From the NCBI GenBank assembly GCA_020051695.1, contig JAGVQM010000011.1:1-64000 (forward strand): a stretch of DNA of 64,000 nt, read 5' to 3'. This DNA comes from Candidatus Zixiibacteriota bacterium. Lineage in GTDB: Bacteria; Zixibacteria; MSB-5A5; WJJR01; JAJRUJ01. The notes under the pieces were generated by a model that saw only the letters and a list, made by a program, of their open reading frames with translations, was not told the DNA's origin and made no database searches. Of this stretch, positions 16,610 to 25,028 are shown piece by piece. Made by a program: the position numbers and the translations under genes. Position 1 is the stretch's first letter; each line of letters opens with the position of its first letter.

Positions 16610-18360
16610 CGCCGGATCACTCCTCGTCCCGTGCGCCCATCAACACGAATATCCAACGGTCTGTCAAGTGTAATCCACCGCACATATTCGGTTTCGGCCT
16701 GCGGCGGCTGCAGCTTGAGCCAGTCCCAATCGATGAGGTGCCGCTCGTGGTGCGGTACGGAAAAATACATGATTTGAAAACTGGTCATGTTATGAAAAAA
16801 ATGTGAGCCCTGGCTCAGAGTAACATACATCTCCGGCAGTGTTGTTTCGACAATCACCCTGGCCCCCGAAATCTGGCCGAAATCGACGGGCACGCCGTAA
16901 CTCGGATCGGAGGTGGCCCAGCGCCCGAAGCCCAGGAGCAGGTAGGGACGGTGTTGACCGACCAGTTTCCGATTGATCTCCTCAATCTGCCGGGCCATCA
17001 GCAGTGTCTGTTGTGTGGAAAACGTTTCCGGCTTAAGGTAGACGACGTCCCGAACCGTGTGGAGTATTCCGTTTCCCAGGACATGTTCCGAGGACAACAT
17101 AACTTCTTCGCCGTCGAACAACGCCGGTTCGAGTTCCACTTTTTCCTGCGAGACCACCATGGGCCGGACCTGCAGGAACCCCAGATATGCGGGGGTACCG
17201 TGTTCCGGATCGAGTGTCGCGGCCAGTTCGATTTCCACCGGGCCGCCGACCTCAGTTTCGCAAATATGCAGCAGGGCCTTGCAGGCCTCATTCAGCTTGA
17301 CCAGTTCGTAATCCAGGATCGGCGCGAAGGTCACGATGCGGGGCCCCCGGATGTCCATCCCGACTTCGAGACGATCGTTTTGTGCATCATACGTCGAAAC
17401 AAGATGAGTAAGAACCCCGTCGGCCTCGGCCTCAGCCAGGCCGTATTTATTCAGATATTCAGTTTCCCGGATGGGGTCATAGGCCGGCGGCCGGCCCATG
17501 TTTACCGCCCAGAATTCACTCTGGGTCTGATTGATCAGATCTCGCGGAGAATTGTAGGGCGGGTACGTGCGGGGACGGGCCGGGGAGTAAGTCCAGGCCC
17601 GGCCGTCATCGACAATACTCTTGCCCAGCCCCAGCGCCAGATCGATGACGCCGTCTTCCGGTTTGGCATGCCCGACCGGATAAAAATTGTATGAGCGCAC
17701 GACGCCGGAAATCTCCGGATAAAACCGGTCGCCGTGCCGCCTGCCGACTACCGCCTGAATGATCACCGCCATTTTTTCCTCGGCGGTCGTGTGGGTCGTG
17801 GCCTGCATGTAGTTTTTGGCGCCGTGAAAGAAGGTCGAGGCATAGACGAATTTTACCGCCTCCACCAGTTTGTGGAACCGTGTATCGGTGTCGTGCTGAT
17901 TGTTCGGCAGCATCTTGGTCGTATAGACGCTGGCGAACGGCTGGTACATGGCGTCTTCCAGAAAACTGGACGAACGAACAGCCAGCGGCGTGTGGATTTG
18001 GGTCATAAGGGAGCGGAGGTCGCCCACCAGCTCGGCCGGGAGACGGGCCTGCTGAAAGGCGAGGGCGATCTGATCGTCCCGCAGTTGCGAGAAGGCAATA
18101 TCCGCCAGGTCGTTTTGTTCGATAAATGCATCGAACATATCGGTGGCGATTACCGTCAGCGTGGGGATGCAGATCGCGACGCTGGGAATCGGCCGCGCTG
18201 CACAATAGTCGGCGAGGACATCTTTCATCCGGGCCAGCCCGTGGGCCTTCCCGCCGATCGAGCCGTCACCGATTTGTGTGAATTGCTGTTTGCCGTCAAA
18301 AAAATGTCGGTCGAAGCGGGGCAGGAGCCCGCCCGGGTCACGGTTTGTTGCATCCGACAT
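16606..18360 (-). CDS. PPDK_N-type ATP-grasp domain protein, paralogue of the downstream gene
   Basis: The 584-residue protein has the N-terminal ATP-grasp fold of pyruvate phosphate dikinase (IGGKAHGLARMKDVL and LAVRSSSFLEDAMYQPFASVY). It shares the downstream protein's second module (GFGRWATSDPSYGVP and SQGSHFFHNM versus GPGRWGSRGD and SFGTHFFQDL). The phospho-His and PEP/pyruvate barrel domains of full enzymes are missing. It is the first gene of a two-gene unit, overlapping the next by ATGA. A role in phosphoryl transfer or signalling is inference. A terminator separates it from gdhA. Confidence 0.8.
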   Translation of the reverse strand: MSDATNRDPGGLLPRFDRHFFDGKQQFTQIGDGSIGGKAHGLARMKDVLADYCAARPIPSVAICIPTLTVIATDMFDAFIEQNDLADIAFSQLRDDQIALAFQQARLPAELVGDLRSLMTQIHTPLAVRSSSFLEDAMYQPFASVYTTKMLPNNQHDTDTRFHKLVEAVKFVYASTFFHGAKNYMQATTHTTAEEKMAVIIQAVVGRRHGDRFYPEISGVVRSYNFYPVGHAKPEDGVIDLALGLGKSIVDDGRAWTYSPARPRTYPPYNSPRDLINQTQSEFWAVNMGRPPAYDPIRETEYLNKYGLAEAEADGVLTHLVSTYDAQNDRLEVGMDIRGPRIVTFAPILDYELVKLNEACKALLHICETEVGGPVEIELAATLDPEHGTPAYLGFLQVRPMVVSQEKVELEPALFDGEEVMLSSEHVLGNGILHTVRDVVYLKPETFSTQQTLLMARQIEEINRKLVGQHRPYLLLGFGRWATSDPSYGVPVDFGQISGARVIVETTLPEMYVTLSQGSHFFHNMTSFQIMYFSVPHHERHLIDWDWLKLQPPQAETEYVRWITLDRPLDIRVDGRTGRGVIRR

Positions 18361-18380
18361 CGGATGTTTACCTCTTGGGT

Positions 18381-18418
18381 AAAAAATCAGAAAGCGAGAT
18401 CATCGTGATCTCGCTTTC
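18381..18418 (-). terminator. Rho-independent terminator after the glutamate dehydrogenase gene
   Basis: A perfect 13-bp stem with a 3-nt loop (GAAAGCGAGATCA / TGATCTCGCTTTC, 18390-18418) is followed on the minus strand by TGATTTTTT. It sits about 47 nt past the gdhA stop and ends that unit before the PPDK_N gene pair. Confidence 0.85.
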
Positions 18419-18464
18419 CATTTGTGTATGTCGCTGACGGGCGGCTGCCCGCCCGCAGTACCTC

Positions 18465-19751
18465 TTATGTCCAACCCCGGTCTTTGCAGGCCTGGGCCAC
18501 GCGACTGATGGCGATATAATACGCCGCGTCGCGCATGAATAATTTCCGTTTGCGCGCCAGTTCGCTGACAGCCTGAAATGCCGAGGTCATTTTCACGTCC
18601 AACTTGCCCAGGACTTCGTCTTTTTCCCAATAATAATTCATGTTGCTCTGCACCTGCTCAAAGTAACTGCAGGTTACGCCGCCGGCGTTGGCCAGGAAAT
18701 CGGGGATCAGGAAAATCCCGCGCGCGGCGATTTTCTGGTCTGCGTCCGGGGTCGTCGGCCCATTGGCGCCCTCGGCGATCAATTTGACGCTTGTGGCGAT
18801 GTGCTCGACATTGCTCACGGTAATCTGGTTTTCCAGCGCGGCGGGGATCAGGAGATCCACGGGTTGTTCCAACCAGGCCGAGCCGGGCAGGATTTCATAA
18901 CCGGCCTCGCGGGCTTTGTCCTTGTTGATGCCGCCGAAGCGGTCGGTAAATTTCAATAGTTCGTCGGGGTCGATGCCCGATTCTTTCTTGAAACCGTATG
19001 ACTTCTGATCGTTCTGGTCCCAGCAGGAAACGCAGATGACCTTGCCGCCGATCTGCTGATACAAGCGGATGGCAAACTGGGCGACATTGCCGAATCCCTG
19101 TACGCTGGCTGTCGTCTGTTTAATCTCGACACCCAATTCCTTGAACGCTTCCCGCACGGTGAAAATAACCCCATAGCCGGTCGCTTCGGTGCGGCCCAGC
19201 GATCCGCCCATACCAACCGGTTTGCCGGTGATCAGGCCGGGGCTTTTTTGCCCGTAAATGACCTCGTATTCATCGAGCATCCACAACATATGCTGCGCAC
19301 TGGTCATCACGTCCGGAGCAGGAACGTCAACCTGGGCGCCGATGAACTTGGCCATCTGGCGGATCCATCCCCGGCAGATTTGTTCTTCTTCGCGGCTGCT
19401 CAGGTTATGCGGATCACAAATCACGCCGCCCTTGCTTCCGCCGAGCGGAATATCGACCACCGCGCATTTCCAGGTCATCCACATCGACAGCGCCCGGACC
19501 GTGTCGATTGTTTCCTGCGGGTGAAAACGGATCCCGCCTTTTCCGGGTCCCCGGGCATCATTGTGCTGGACGCGAAAACCACGGAATATTTTCGCCGTGC
19601 CGTCATCCATCCGGACGGGAATGCTGAATTGATACTCCCGCATTGGCTGGCGCAACAATTGTCGAGTCGCGGCATCGAGATTCAAGACTTCTGCGGCCTT
19701 GTCGAACTGCGCTTGCGCCATGGCAAACGGATTATAGGACTTATCGTCCAT
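18465..19751 (-). CDS. gdhA: Glu/Leu/Phe/Val-type glutamate dehydrogenase
   Basis: The 428-residue enzyme interconverts glutamate with 2-oxoglutarate and ammonia. The catalytic-Lys motif is in the conserved substrate region (PLGGSKGGVICDP), preceded by GPGKGGIRFHP. The C-terminal Rossmann domain carries VQGFGNVAQF and ends in IPAALENQI and EGANGPTTPDAD. Length matches the hexameric family. The ATG at 19751 has GGGAGAG in front and gives MDDKSYNPFAMAQAQF, a usual N-terminus. It is transcribed alone, with its own promoter and terminator. Cofactor preference (NAD or NADP) was not determined. Confidence 0.92.
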   Translation of the reverse strand: MDDKSYNPFAMAQAQFDKAAEVLNLDAATRQLLRQPMREYQFSIPVRMDDGTAKIFRGFRVQHNDARGPGKGGIRFHPQETIDTVRALSMWMTWKCAVVDIPLGGSKGGVICDPHNLSSREEEQICRGWIRQMAKFIGAQVDVPAPDVMTSAQHMLWMLDEYEVIYGQKSPGLITGKPVGMGGSLGRTEATGYGVIFTVREAFKELGVEIKQTTASVQGFGNVAQFAIRLYQQIGGKVICVSCWDQNDQKSYGFKKESGIDPDELLKFTDRFGGINKDKAREAGYEILPGSAWLEQPVDLLIPAALENQITVSNVEHIATSVKLIAEGANGPTTPDADQKIAARGIFLIPDFLANAGGVTCSYFEQVQSNMNYYWEKDEVLGKLDVKMTSAFQAVSELARKRKLFMRDAAYYIAISRVAQACKDRGWT

Positions 19752-19796
19752 GGGTCTCTCCCTTTTTTCCCATACGCTTCTCAATACTCGTGTGGT

Positions 19797-19824
19797 ATTT
19801 TATAGTATGTGTATCACCTGTCAA
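19797..19824 (-). promoter_or_regulatory. Sigma70-type promoter of gdhA
   Basis: On the minus strand TTGACA (19824-19819) and TAAAAT (19802-19797) are 16 nt apart, placing the start point near 19790, about 40 nt before the gdhA ATG. This is a near-consensus promoter. Confidence 0.7.
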
Positions 19825-20480
19825 GCGGCGTTTGGCCGAGTTTGACATCCTGATGGATCAGTCGTGGTCCCACCGGCGCGGTACAGTAATGGATCATGCA
19901 GAACCACAGCGAGTTAACCGGATTACACGTGTAGTCAATGTATCCGAAATATCTGTCATTGATTACGGGATTTTGCCCGGCCTCCCCCGCGTTTCAATAA
20001 TCAGGAAGATCAACTGAAGCATGGACATTCGGCCGAATCAATTGTGTAATGCGCCGGCAGCGGGAATCATGGCGGGCCTGCGGCGGCAGGCAAACTGCGT
20101 TTCACAAGACGTTGGAAAATGATCGGCCGACAGGACTATCTGCCCCAATGTCACCCAGCCCGTCTCGGCGCCACCCCGCCGCAAAAATGTAACTGTCTGC
20201 TGGTGCGGCCGGGGACAATCAACCAACAGAGTGGAGAGGTAATTTGTGAATTTTCTCCCAAAACGTTGTCGGCTTGTCTGTCGGCTTTGCTGGATTCCGA
20301 CGGGCTGATCTTCCAGCAATCGGTGGAGACGGGCACGGTGCCGAAAATCGAATATTTGCGCTGGGGAGATATTTTAACTTAATGTCTAATAACACGATAA
20401 GACTACTTTGTGTTTGAGCTTCGTTTTCCGATGTCCCTGTCAAAATAGCGATAAGCTGGTCCAGGATGTTTCGAGATGTC
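19825..20480. other. Gene-free region between gdhA and the MerR gene
   Basis: About 650 nt without a gene I can support. It contains only short dyads (for example GCCTGC-GGCG-GCAGGC near 20076-20091) and some open frames without recognisable protein character. No tRNA, rRNA or known riboswitch fold was recognised. It may include upstream control sites for either divergent unit. Confidence 0.35.
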
Positions 20481-20508
20481 TTGACTAATAACCGTGAAAA
20501 CGTATACT
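20481..20508 (+). promoter_or_regulatory. Sigma70-type promoter of the MerR gene
   Basis: TTGACT (20481-20486) and TATACT (20503-20508) are 16 nt apart; the expected start point is near 20515, about 29 nt before the ATG at 20544. A second weaker pair, TTGAGT (20515) and TATAGA (20538), overlaps the ATG and cannot drive this start. Confidence 0.6.
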
Positions 20509-20543
20509 TTGTAGTTGAGTAAAGCTGTACTGTATGGTATAGA

Positions 20544-21014
20544 ATGGTGGCTTGGGAAAAAAATCACGTAGTCGGGCCGAAAGATAATCCCGAATGGCAT
20601 GAACCGGTTGTTTCCATCGGCACGGCTGCCAAAAAAGTCGGGTTGTCTGTCTCGGCGCTCCGCAAATATGAGCATGAGGGATTGTTGCTTTTTTTTCGGA
20701 CCCCTTCGGGCCGGCGTTTGTTGTCCCAAGCCGACATCAAGCGGATTACGGTCATCCAGAATCTGATTAATCGACTGGGTTTGAATCTCGAGGGGATTCG
20801 GCGGCTGCTGGCGATTTTACCCTGTTGGAAATTGAAACCCTGTCCAACCAGGCAGCGCGACACCTGCCCGGCCTATTTGGACAGCGTGAAACCGTGCTGG
20901 ATGCTCAGGGATTCGGGGCGTGACGACGGGGATGATTGCTGCCGTGAATGCAATGTGTACCGTTACGGTGCGTATTTTGCGGAGGATATCAAGACCCTGT
21001 TGCATACTGAATAA
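20544..21014 (+). CDS. MerR-family regulator with Cys-rich C-terminal domain
   Basis: The 156-residue protein has a MerR/HspR-type winged helix at about 22-92 (VSIGTAAKKVGLSVSALRKYEHEGLL, with RTPSGRRLLSQADI and a long dimer helix). The C-terminus carries seven Cys (94, 100, 108, 118, 132, 133, 136) in PCW..KPC, TCPAY, PCW and CCRECNVY segments, a pattern suited to an Fe-S cluster or metal site. No strong ribosome site is seen, but no internal start exists before the domain. It lies at the head of the HdrDE-like locus and is its likely redox- or metal-responsive regulator. Confidence 0.8.
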   Translation: MVAWEKNHVVGPKDNPEWHEPVVSIGTAAKKVGLSVSALRKYEHEGLLLFFRTPSGRRLLSQADIKRITVIQNLINRLGLNLEGIRRLLAILPCWKLKPCPTRQRDTCPAYLDSVKPCWMLRDSGRDDGDDCCRECNVYRYGAYFAEDIKTLLHTE

Positions 21015-21113
21015 CCGGCAGACGGGATGGATCGACCCGTGGAGGACGCCGCAAGGCGCAAAAAGAGCATAAATAACTTTGGTATAGACCGAGCACATGG
21101 TGGAGGAAAACGA

Positions 21114-22013
21114 ATGACAGTCTTGCACATCCTGGCGTATGCATCGGTGGCCGTGTTCATTGTTGCCGTCGCTGTGCGGGCGATACGCCTGGCGACCACT
21201 CCCGTGCACTTGCGCTGGGAGTTGTATCCGGTAGCCCACGAGAAGGACAAAGTGAGCTATGGCGGTTCGTATTTCGAAGAGAAAGACTGGTGGACCAAGT
21301 CACAGAAGAAATCGCTGTTCGGCGAATTGAAAGTGATGGTCCCGGAAATTCTGCTGCTCAAGGGGGTCTGGGAACACAATAAGCCCCTGTGGTTATGGTC
21401 GTTCCCGATGCACTTTGGCTTATACCTGGTGATCGGCTTTGCCGCCCTGGTACTGGTTACCGCGTTTACCGGCACGCAGGACGGCCTCGGCGCAGTCCTC
21501 GAGCAGATCGGGTTAGCCGTCGGGCTCGTCGGTTACGTCCTGGGCACAGTCGGGGCGCTTGGTCTGTTCGGTTATCGCTTGTTCAGCCGGAAGACCCGTG
21601 GTTTTACGCCGCCGTCGGCATATCTCAATATCTTGTTCCTTTTGGCGTTGTTCGCTACCGGGTTGTATATGTTCGCCGGTGTGGACCATCCCTCCGGAGC
21701 GCTGGCCGCTTTCGGCCGGGATGTTTTCACCCTCGGTGCCGGGGCGGCCCCGGCCGGGGCGGTGGCGGCACACCTGGGAGTGGCGCTGTTGTTCATGCTG
21801 TATCTGCCGTTTACCCATATGACTCACTTTTTCACCAAATATTTCACCTATCACTCAGTCCGCTGGAACGACGAACCGAATCATCCGGGTTCCAAACTTG
21901 AAGCGGCGATCCAGCGCCAGCTGGCCTACCCGGTCAGCTGGTCGGCCAAACATCTCAGGGCGGACGGGAAAAAGAACTGGGCGGATATTGCGACGGACAC
22001 GGAGGTGGAATGA
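21114..22013 (+). CDS. NarI/HdrE/DsrM-like b-type cytochrome membrane subunit
   Basis: The 299-residue protein has about five membrane helices and a cytoplasmic loop (SYGGSYFEEKDWWTKSQ). Conserved His lie within helices or at their ends (WSFPMHFGLYL; AHLGVALLFMLYLPFTHMTHF), as in NarI-type subunits that bind two haem b and react with quinone. The ATG at 21114 has GGAGG 8 nt upstream. It overlaps the following HdrD-like gene by ATGA, matching the HdrE-HdrD or DsrM-DsrK pair arrangement. Its job is probably electron transfer between the quinone pool and the HdrD-like partner. Confidence 0.85.
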   Translation: MTVLHILAYASVAVFIVAVAVRAIRLATTPVHLRWELYPVAHEKDKVSYGGSYFEEKDWWTKSQKKSLFGELKVMVPEILLLKGVWEHNKPLWLWSFPMHFGLYLVIGFAALVLVTAFTGTQDGLGAVLEQIGLAVGLVGYVLGTVGALGLFGYRLFSRKTRGFTPPSAYLNILFLLALFATGLYMFAGVDHPSGALAAFGRDVFTLGAGAAPAGAVAAHLGVALLFMLYLPFTHMTHFFTKYFTYHSVRWNDEPNHPGSKLEAAIQRQLAYPVSWSAKHLRADGKKNWADIATDTEVE

Positions 22014-23626
22014 CCATGGCCGACAAAGTCAAAGTCAAGGATATCAGCAAACATCCCGAACGGCAACTGACGCACATCGATCCACAGGACCTGATGCCGC
22101 TTCCTCCGCCGTACGATAAAGTCGACGAGGAGCCGAAGTGGAAAGCCATCAAACAAGAGCAGAAAGATGCTGTGGTCAGCAATCTCGATGATACGATCGC
22201 CCTCGGCTTTCCGAAACCCAAGACGAAGGAAGAAGAGGACGAACTGGTCCGGAAATTCCTGTCGGGCCTGGAAAAACTACTGACCAGGGAAAATAACTGG
22301 ACTTTTCTGCAGCCGCTTCTGCTGTCACTGGAACATTGCGCCAAGTGCCAGACCTGCAACGACGCCTGCCCGATCTACGAAGCCAGCGGACATAATGATG
22401 TCTATCGGCCGACGTACCGCTCGGAGGTCTGGCGGCGGATTGTGGCGAAGTATATCAAGCCCGGCGGAAAATTCTTTGGCGCATTCAAGCAGGGCGATAT
22501 TGAGTTGAACTGGACCACGGTATCACGGCTGATGGAATTATCATATCGCTGCACGCTGTGCCGCCGCTGCGCCCAGACCTGCCCGATCGGCGTGGACAAC
22601 GGCCTGATCACCCATGAACTGCGTAAGGTCTTCAGCCAGGAAATGGGGATTGCGGCCAAGGAAATCCACGAGAAAGGGTCGGTGCAACAGCTCAAGGTCG
22701 GGTCCTCGACGGGGATGACGCCGCTGGTGGTCAAAGACAATATCGAGTTTATCGACGAGGACATGTTCGACAAGACGGGGATAAAAATCGAAACCCCGTG
22801 GGATAAAGAGGGCGCCGACGTCCTGCTGATCCACAACGCCGGTGAAATCCTGGCCTGGCCGGAAAACCCGGGGGCGTTTGCCGTGATCCTGGAGGCCGCA
22901 GGCATCTCCTGGACTCTTTCCAGCGATGTGGTGGCTTACGACGGGATCAATTACGGGCTGTGGTACGACGATTTCCAGCTCGCGCGGGTGGCGATTAAAC
23001 ACGCTGAGGCGGCCAAAAAACTGAAGGTGAAAAAAATCGTCATCGGCGAGTGCGGGCACGCCCATAAAGCGCTCACCGTAATCGCCGACCGCGTGTTGCA
23101 GGGCGATTTGAATGTCCGTCGCGAGAGCGCGATGACCCTCCTGGAAGACATTGTTTTCTCGGGCAAGATCAAATTCGACCCTTCAAAAAACGATTTTCCG
23201 GTGACCCTGCATGACCCATGCAACATGGTGCGGCTAATGGGTATTGTCGAACCGCAACGGCGGATCCTGCGGTACCTGGCACCGCAGTTCCGGGAGATGA
23301 CACCGCATGGCGTGGATAACTACTGCTGCGGCGGCGGAAGCGGTTTTGCGATCATGTCGCCATTCAACTTCCAGGACTGGCGACTTTCGATTTCGGGGCG
23401 CAAAAAACTCAAACAGGTCCTCGATGCCTTTGCCGATTGCCCGGGGCCGGAGATCAAAAAATACCTGTGCGCCCCCTGCTCCAACTGCAAAGGGCAGTTG
23501 CGCGATTTGTTCCAATACTATAACGTATGGGAAAAATCGGGTATCCTGTATGGTGGACTGGTCGAGTTGATTGTCAACGCGATGGTGGACGTCAAAGAAC
23601 CGTTCATCGAATGGGAGTTCCATTAA
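22010..23626 (+). CDS. HdrD/DsrK-like Fe-S oxidoreductase
   Basis: The 538-residue cytoplasmic protein has two classical 4Fe-4S motifs (C110, C113, C116, C120 and C181, C184, C187, C191) followed by two CCG (Cys-Cys-Gly) domains. The first CCG domain includes HDPCNMVRL and NYCCGGGSG; the second ends in CAPCSNCKG. CCG domains hold the non-cubane cluster used for disulfide reduction in HdrB/HdrD. An about 90-residue charged N-terminal extension precedes the clusters. It is coupled to the NarI-like gene and followed by a free receiver-domain gene. It probably moves electrons between membrane quinone and a thiol/disulfide; the substrate is unknown. Confidence 0.87.
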   Translation: MTMADKVKVKDISKHPERQLTHIDPQDLMPLPPPYDKVDEEPKWKAIKQEQKDAVVSNLDDTIALGFPKPKTKEEEDELVRKFLSGLEKLLTRENNWTFLQPLLLSLEHCAKCQTCNDACPIYEASGHNDVYRPTYRSEVWRRIVAKYIKPGGKFFGAFKQGDIELNWTTVSRLMELSYRCTLCRRCAQTCPIGVDNGLITHELRKVFSQEMGIAAKEIHEKGSVQQLKVGSSTGMTPLVVKDNIEFIDEDMFDKTGIKIETPWDKEGADVLLIHNAGEILAWPENPGAFAVILEAAGISWTLSSDVVAYDGINYGLWYDDFQLARVAIKHAEAAKKLKVKKIVIGECGHAHKALTVIADRVLQGDLNVRRESAMTLLEDIVFSGKIKFDPSKNDFPVTLHDPCNMVRLMGIVEPQRRILRYLAPQFREMTPHGVDNYCCGGGSGFAIMSPFNFQDWRLSISGRKKLKQVLDAFADCPGPEIKKYLCAPCSNCKGQLRDLFQYYNVWEKSGILYGGLVELIVNAMVDVKEPFIEWEFH

Positions 23627-23703
23627 TCGGTGCGGCACGGCCGCGCATGACAGCAAACGGGGAATGGAAAAACGGGAAGTACTGGACATAGCGAGGCAGA
23701 ACG

Positions 23704-24111
23704 ATGAACGATAAAACGGCAGGGCCGGCCGGGACCGGCCGGAAAATCCTGATTGTCGATGACGAACCCGATGTCGTGACGTATTTGACCACCCTGCTGG
23801 AGGACAACGGGTACGCGACGATCACCGCGGCCGACGGTAGGGAAGGGTTTGCCAGGGCCAAGACCGAGCGGCCGGACCTGATCACGCTGGATATCTCCAT
23901 GCCCGAGGAGTCGGGGGTCAAGGCTTTCCGGCAGTTACAGGGCGAACCGGCAACGAAAGGGATTCCGATTATCATTGTCACCGGGATCAGCGCCGATTTC
24001 GAACGGTTCATCCGCAGCCGCAAGCAGGTCGAGCCGCCGGCGGCGTACTTTGAAAAACCGATCGATCCGGAGAAATTTCTGGAAACGATCCGCAAAATTC
24101 TGGTGAAATAG
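23704..24111 (+). CDS. Stand-alone response-regulator receiver protein
   Basis: The 135-residue protein is one CheY-like receiver: acidic pair D19-D20 (ILIVDDEPD), phospho-acceptor D63 (LITLDISMP), conserved Thr (IIIVTG) and Lys in FEKPID. There is no output domain. It closely resembles the receiver fused to the second HdrD-like protein (both share PDLITLDISMP and a PP..(Y/F)..EKPI ending). It lies 77 nt after the first HdrD-like gene and before a terminator. It is probably the phosphorelay input for the first oxidoreductase pair. Confidence 0.9.
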   Translation: MNDKTAGPAGTGRKILIVDDEPDVVTYLTTLLEDNGYATITAADGREGFARAKTERPDLITLDISMPEESGVKAFRQLQGEPATKGIPIIIVTGISADFERFIRSRKQVEPPAAYFEKPIDPEKFLETIRKILVK

Positions 24112-24167
24112 CCGCAGAGATTATCGACTATAACGATCCAGATTCGCTGACGGCGAAAAGCGCATCC

Positions 24168-24205
24168 GACGACCCGCCATAATCATGACGGGCCGTCATT
24201 TTTTT
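24168..24205 (+). terminator. Rho-independent terminator after the receiver gene
   Basis: A 13-nt arm (GACGACCCGCCAT, 24168-24180) pairs with ATGACGGGCCGTC (24185-24197) at 11 of 13 positions around a 4-nt loop, followed by a run of seven T (24199-24205). It closes the MerR to receiver unit. Confidence 0.8.
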
Positions 24206-24481
24206 CGCCTTTTCGCCAAATTGTGCTGGAATTCTGCTGAAATAATATTACTATAATAATTAGTGTAATAAGGGGATTCCTCACCCGGTTGCGGAAGATG
24301 TCGCCGGTGACTGGGTGCGGGACGCTGACCGAAAGAATGAAAATGGCGGTATTTACCTACCAAATCAATAAGAAAAATATGATATCAAGATAGATACTGT
24401 CACCTGCGGCAACCGGCCGGTGCACTCTGCGTACGGGCCGCCGGTCATTGGCACCGGACTAGAGAGATCGAGGTGGAGATC
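24206..24481 (+). promoter_or_regulatory. Leader region of the second module
   Basis: This gene-free stretch follows the terminator and precedes the macro-domain gene. It holds an AT-rich core with a perfect TATAAT at 24252-24257, though no clear -35 is in register. With 24112-24205 it makes about 370 nt without a gene. I see no known riboswitch. Confidence 0.3.
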
Positions 24482-25018
24482 ATGGGCCAGGAGAAGAAAA
24501 TCAACAATTCCACGGTGCACCTGCTCCGGGGCGATATCGCTGATCTGGAGATCGAGGCCTTTGTCTATTACGCCCGCGAGGACCTGGCCCTGGGTTCGGG
24601 GTTCGGCGGCGCGATTGCCGTCCGGGGCGGCCCCACCGTTCAGGAAGAGCTGAACAAGCTGGCCCCCGTCAAATTGACCGAAGCGGTGATTACCGCTGCC
24701 GGAGAAATGAAGGCCGATAATATCATTCATGCGGTGGGGCCAAAATTCCAGGAGGAGAACCTGGAAGCAAAACTGCGCGCGACAATCCTGAATGCCCTGA
24801 AACTCGCCGATGAGAAGCACCTCAAACGGATAGCTTTCCCGCCGATGGGGACCGGCTTTTACGGGGTGCCGCTGGAGCTGAGCGCTGCGGTGATGTTTGA
24901 GGTTTTTGCTGAATACCTCTCGGGGAATACCGGTATTGAAGAAGTGATCATCTGCCTGATGGATTCGCGGGAGTATGCATCCTTTGCGACCCGCCTGTCC
25001 GCTGCAGCGGTGTACTAG
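24482..25018 (+). CDS. Macro-domain protein (ADP-ribose-binding fold)
   Basis: The 178-residue protein is essentially one macro domain: VHLLRGDIADLEIEAFVYYA (ligand-binding loop 1), GSGFGGAIAVRGG, NIIHAVGPKF and the Gly-rich loop MGTGFYGVPLE. The domain binds ADP-ribose or O-acetyl-ADP-ribose and sometimes removes ADP-ribose from proteins. The usual Asn of the NAAN segment is replaced by Y-A here, so catalysis is uncertain. ATG 24482 is preferred (AGGTGG upstream) over GTG 24473. It directly precedes the second NarI-like/HdrD-like pair by 10 nt, suggesting co-transcription. Confidence 0.82.
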   Translation: MGQEKKINNSTVHLLRGDIADLEIEAFVYYAREDLALGSGFGGAIAVRGGPTVQEELNKLAPVKLTEAVITAAGEMKADNIIHAVGPKFQEENLEAKLRATILNALKLADEKHLKRIAFPPMGTGFYGVPLELSAAVMFEVFAEYLSGNTGIEEVIICLMDSREYASFATRLSAAAVY

Positions 25019-25028
25019 AGGAGGAACA

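Noticed and set aside
13427-18360. Annotation of the two PPDK_N proteins as PEP synthase
   Set aside because: The phospho-His and PEP/pyruvate-binding domains are absent, so the full reaction is impossible.
20119-20382. 87-codon frame in the gdhA-MerR gap
   Set aside because: No ribosome site, no family resemblance and mixed codon use; treated as non-coding.
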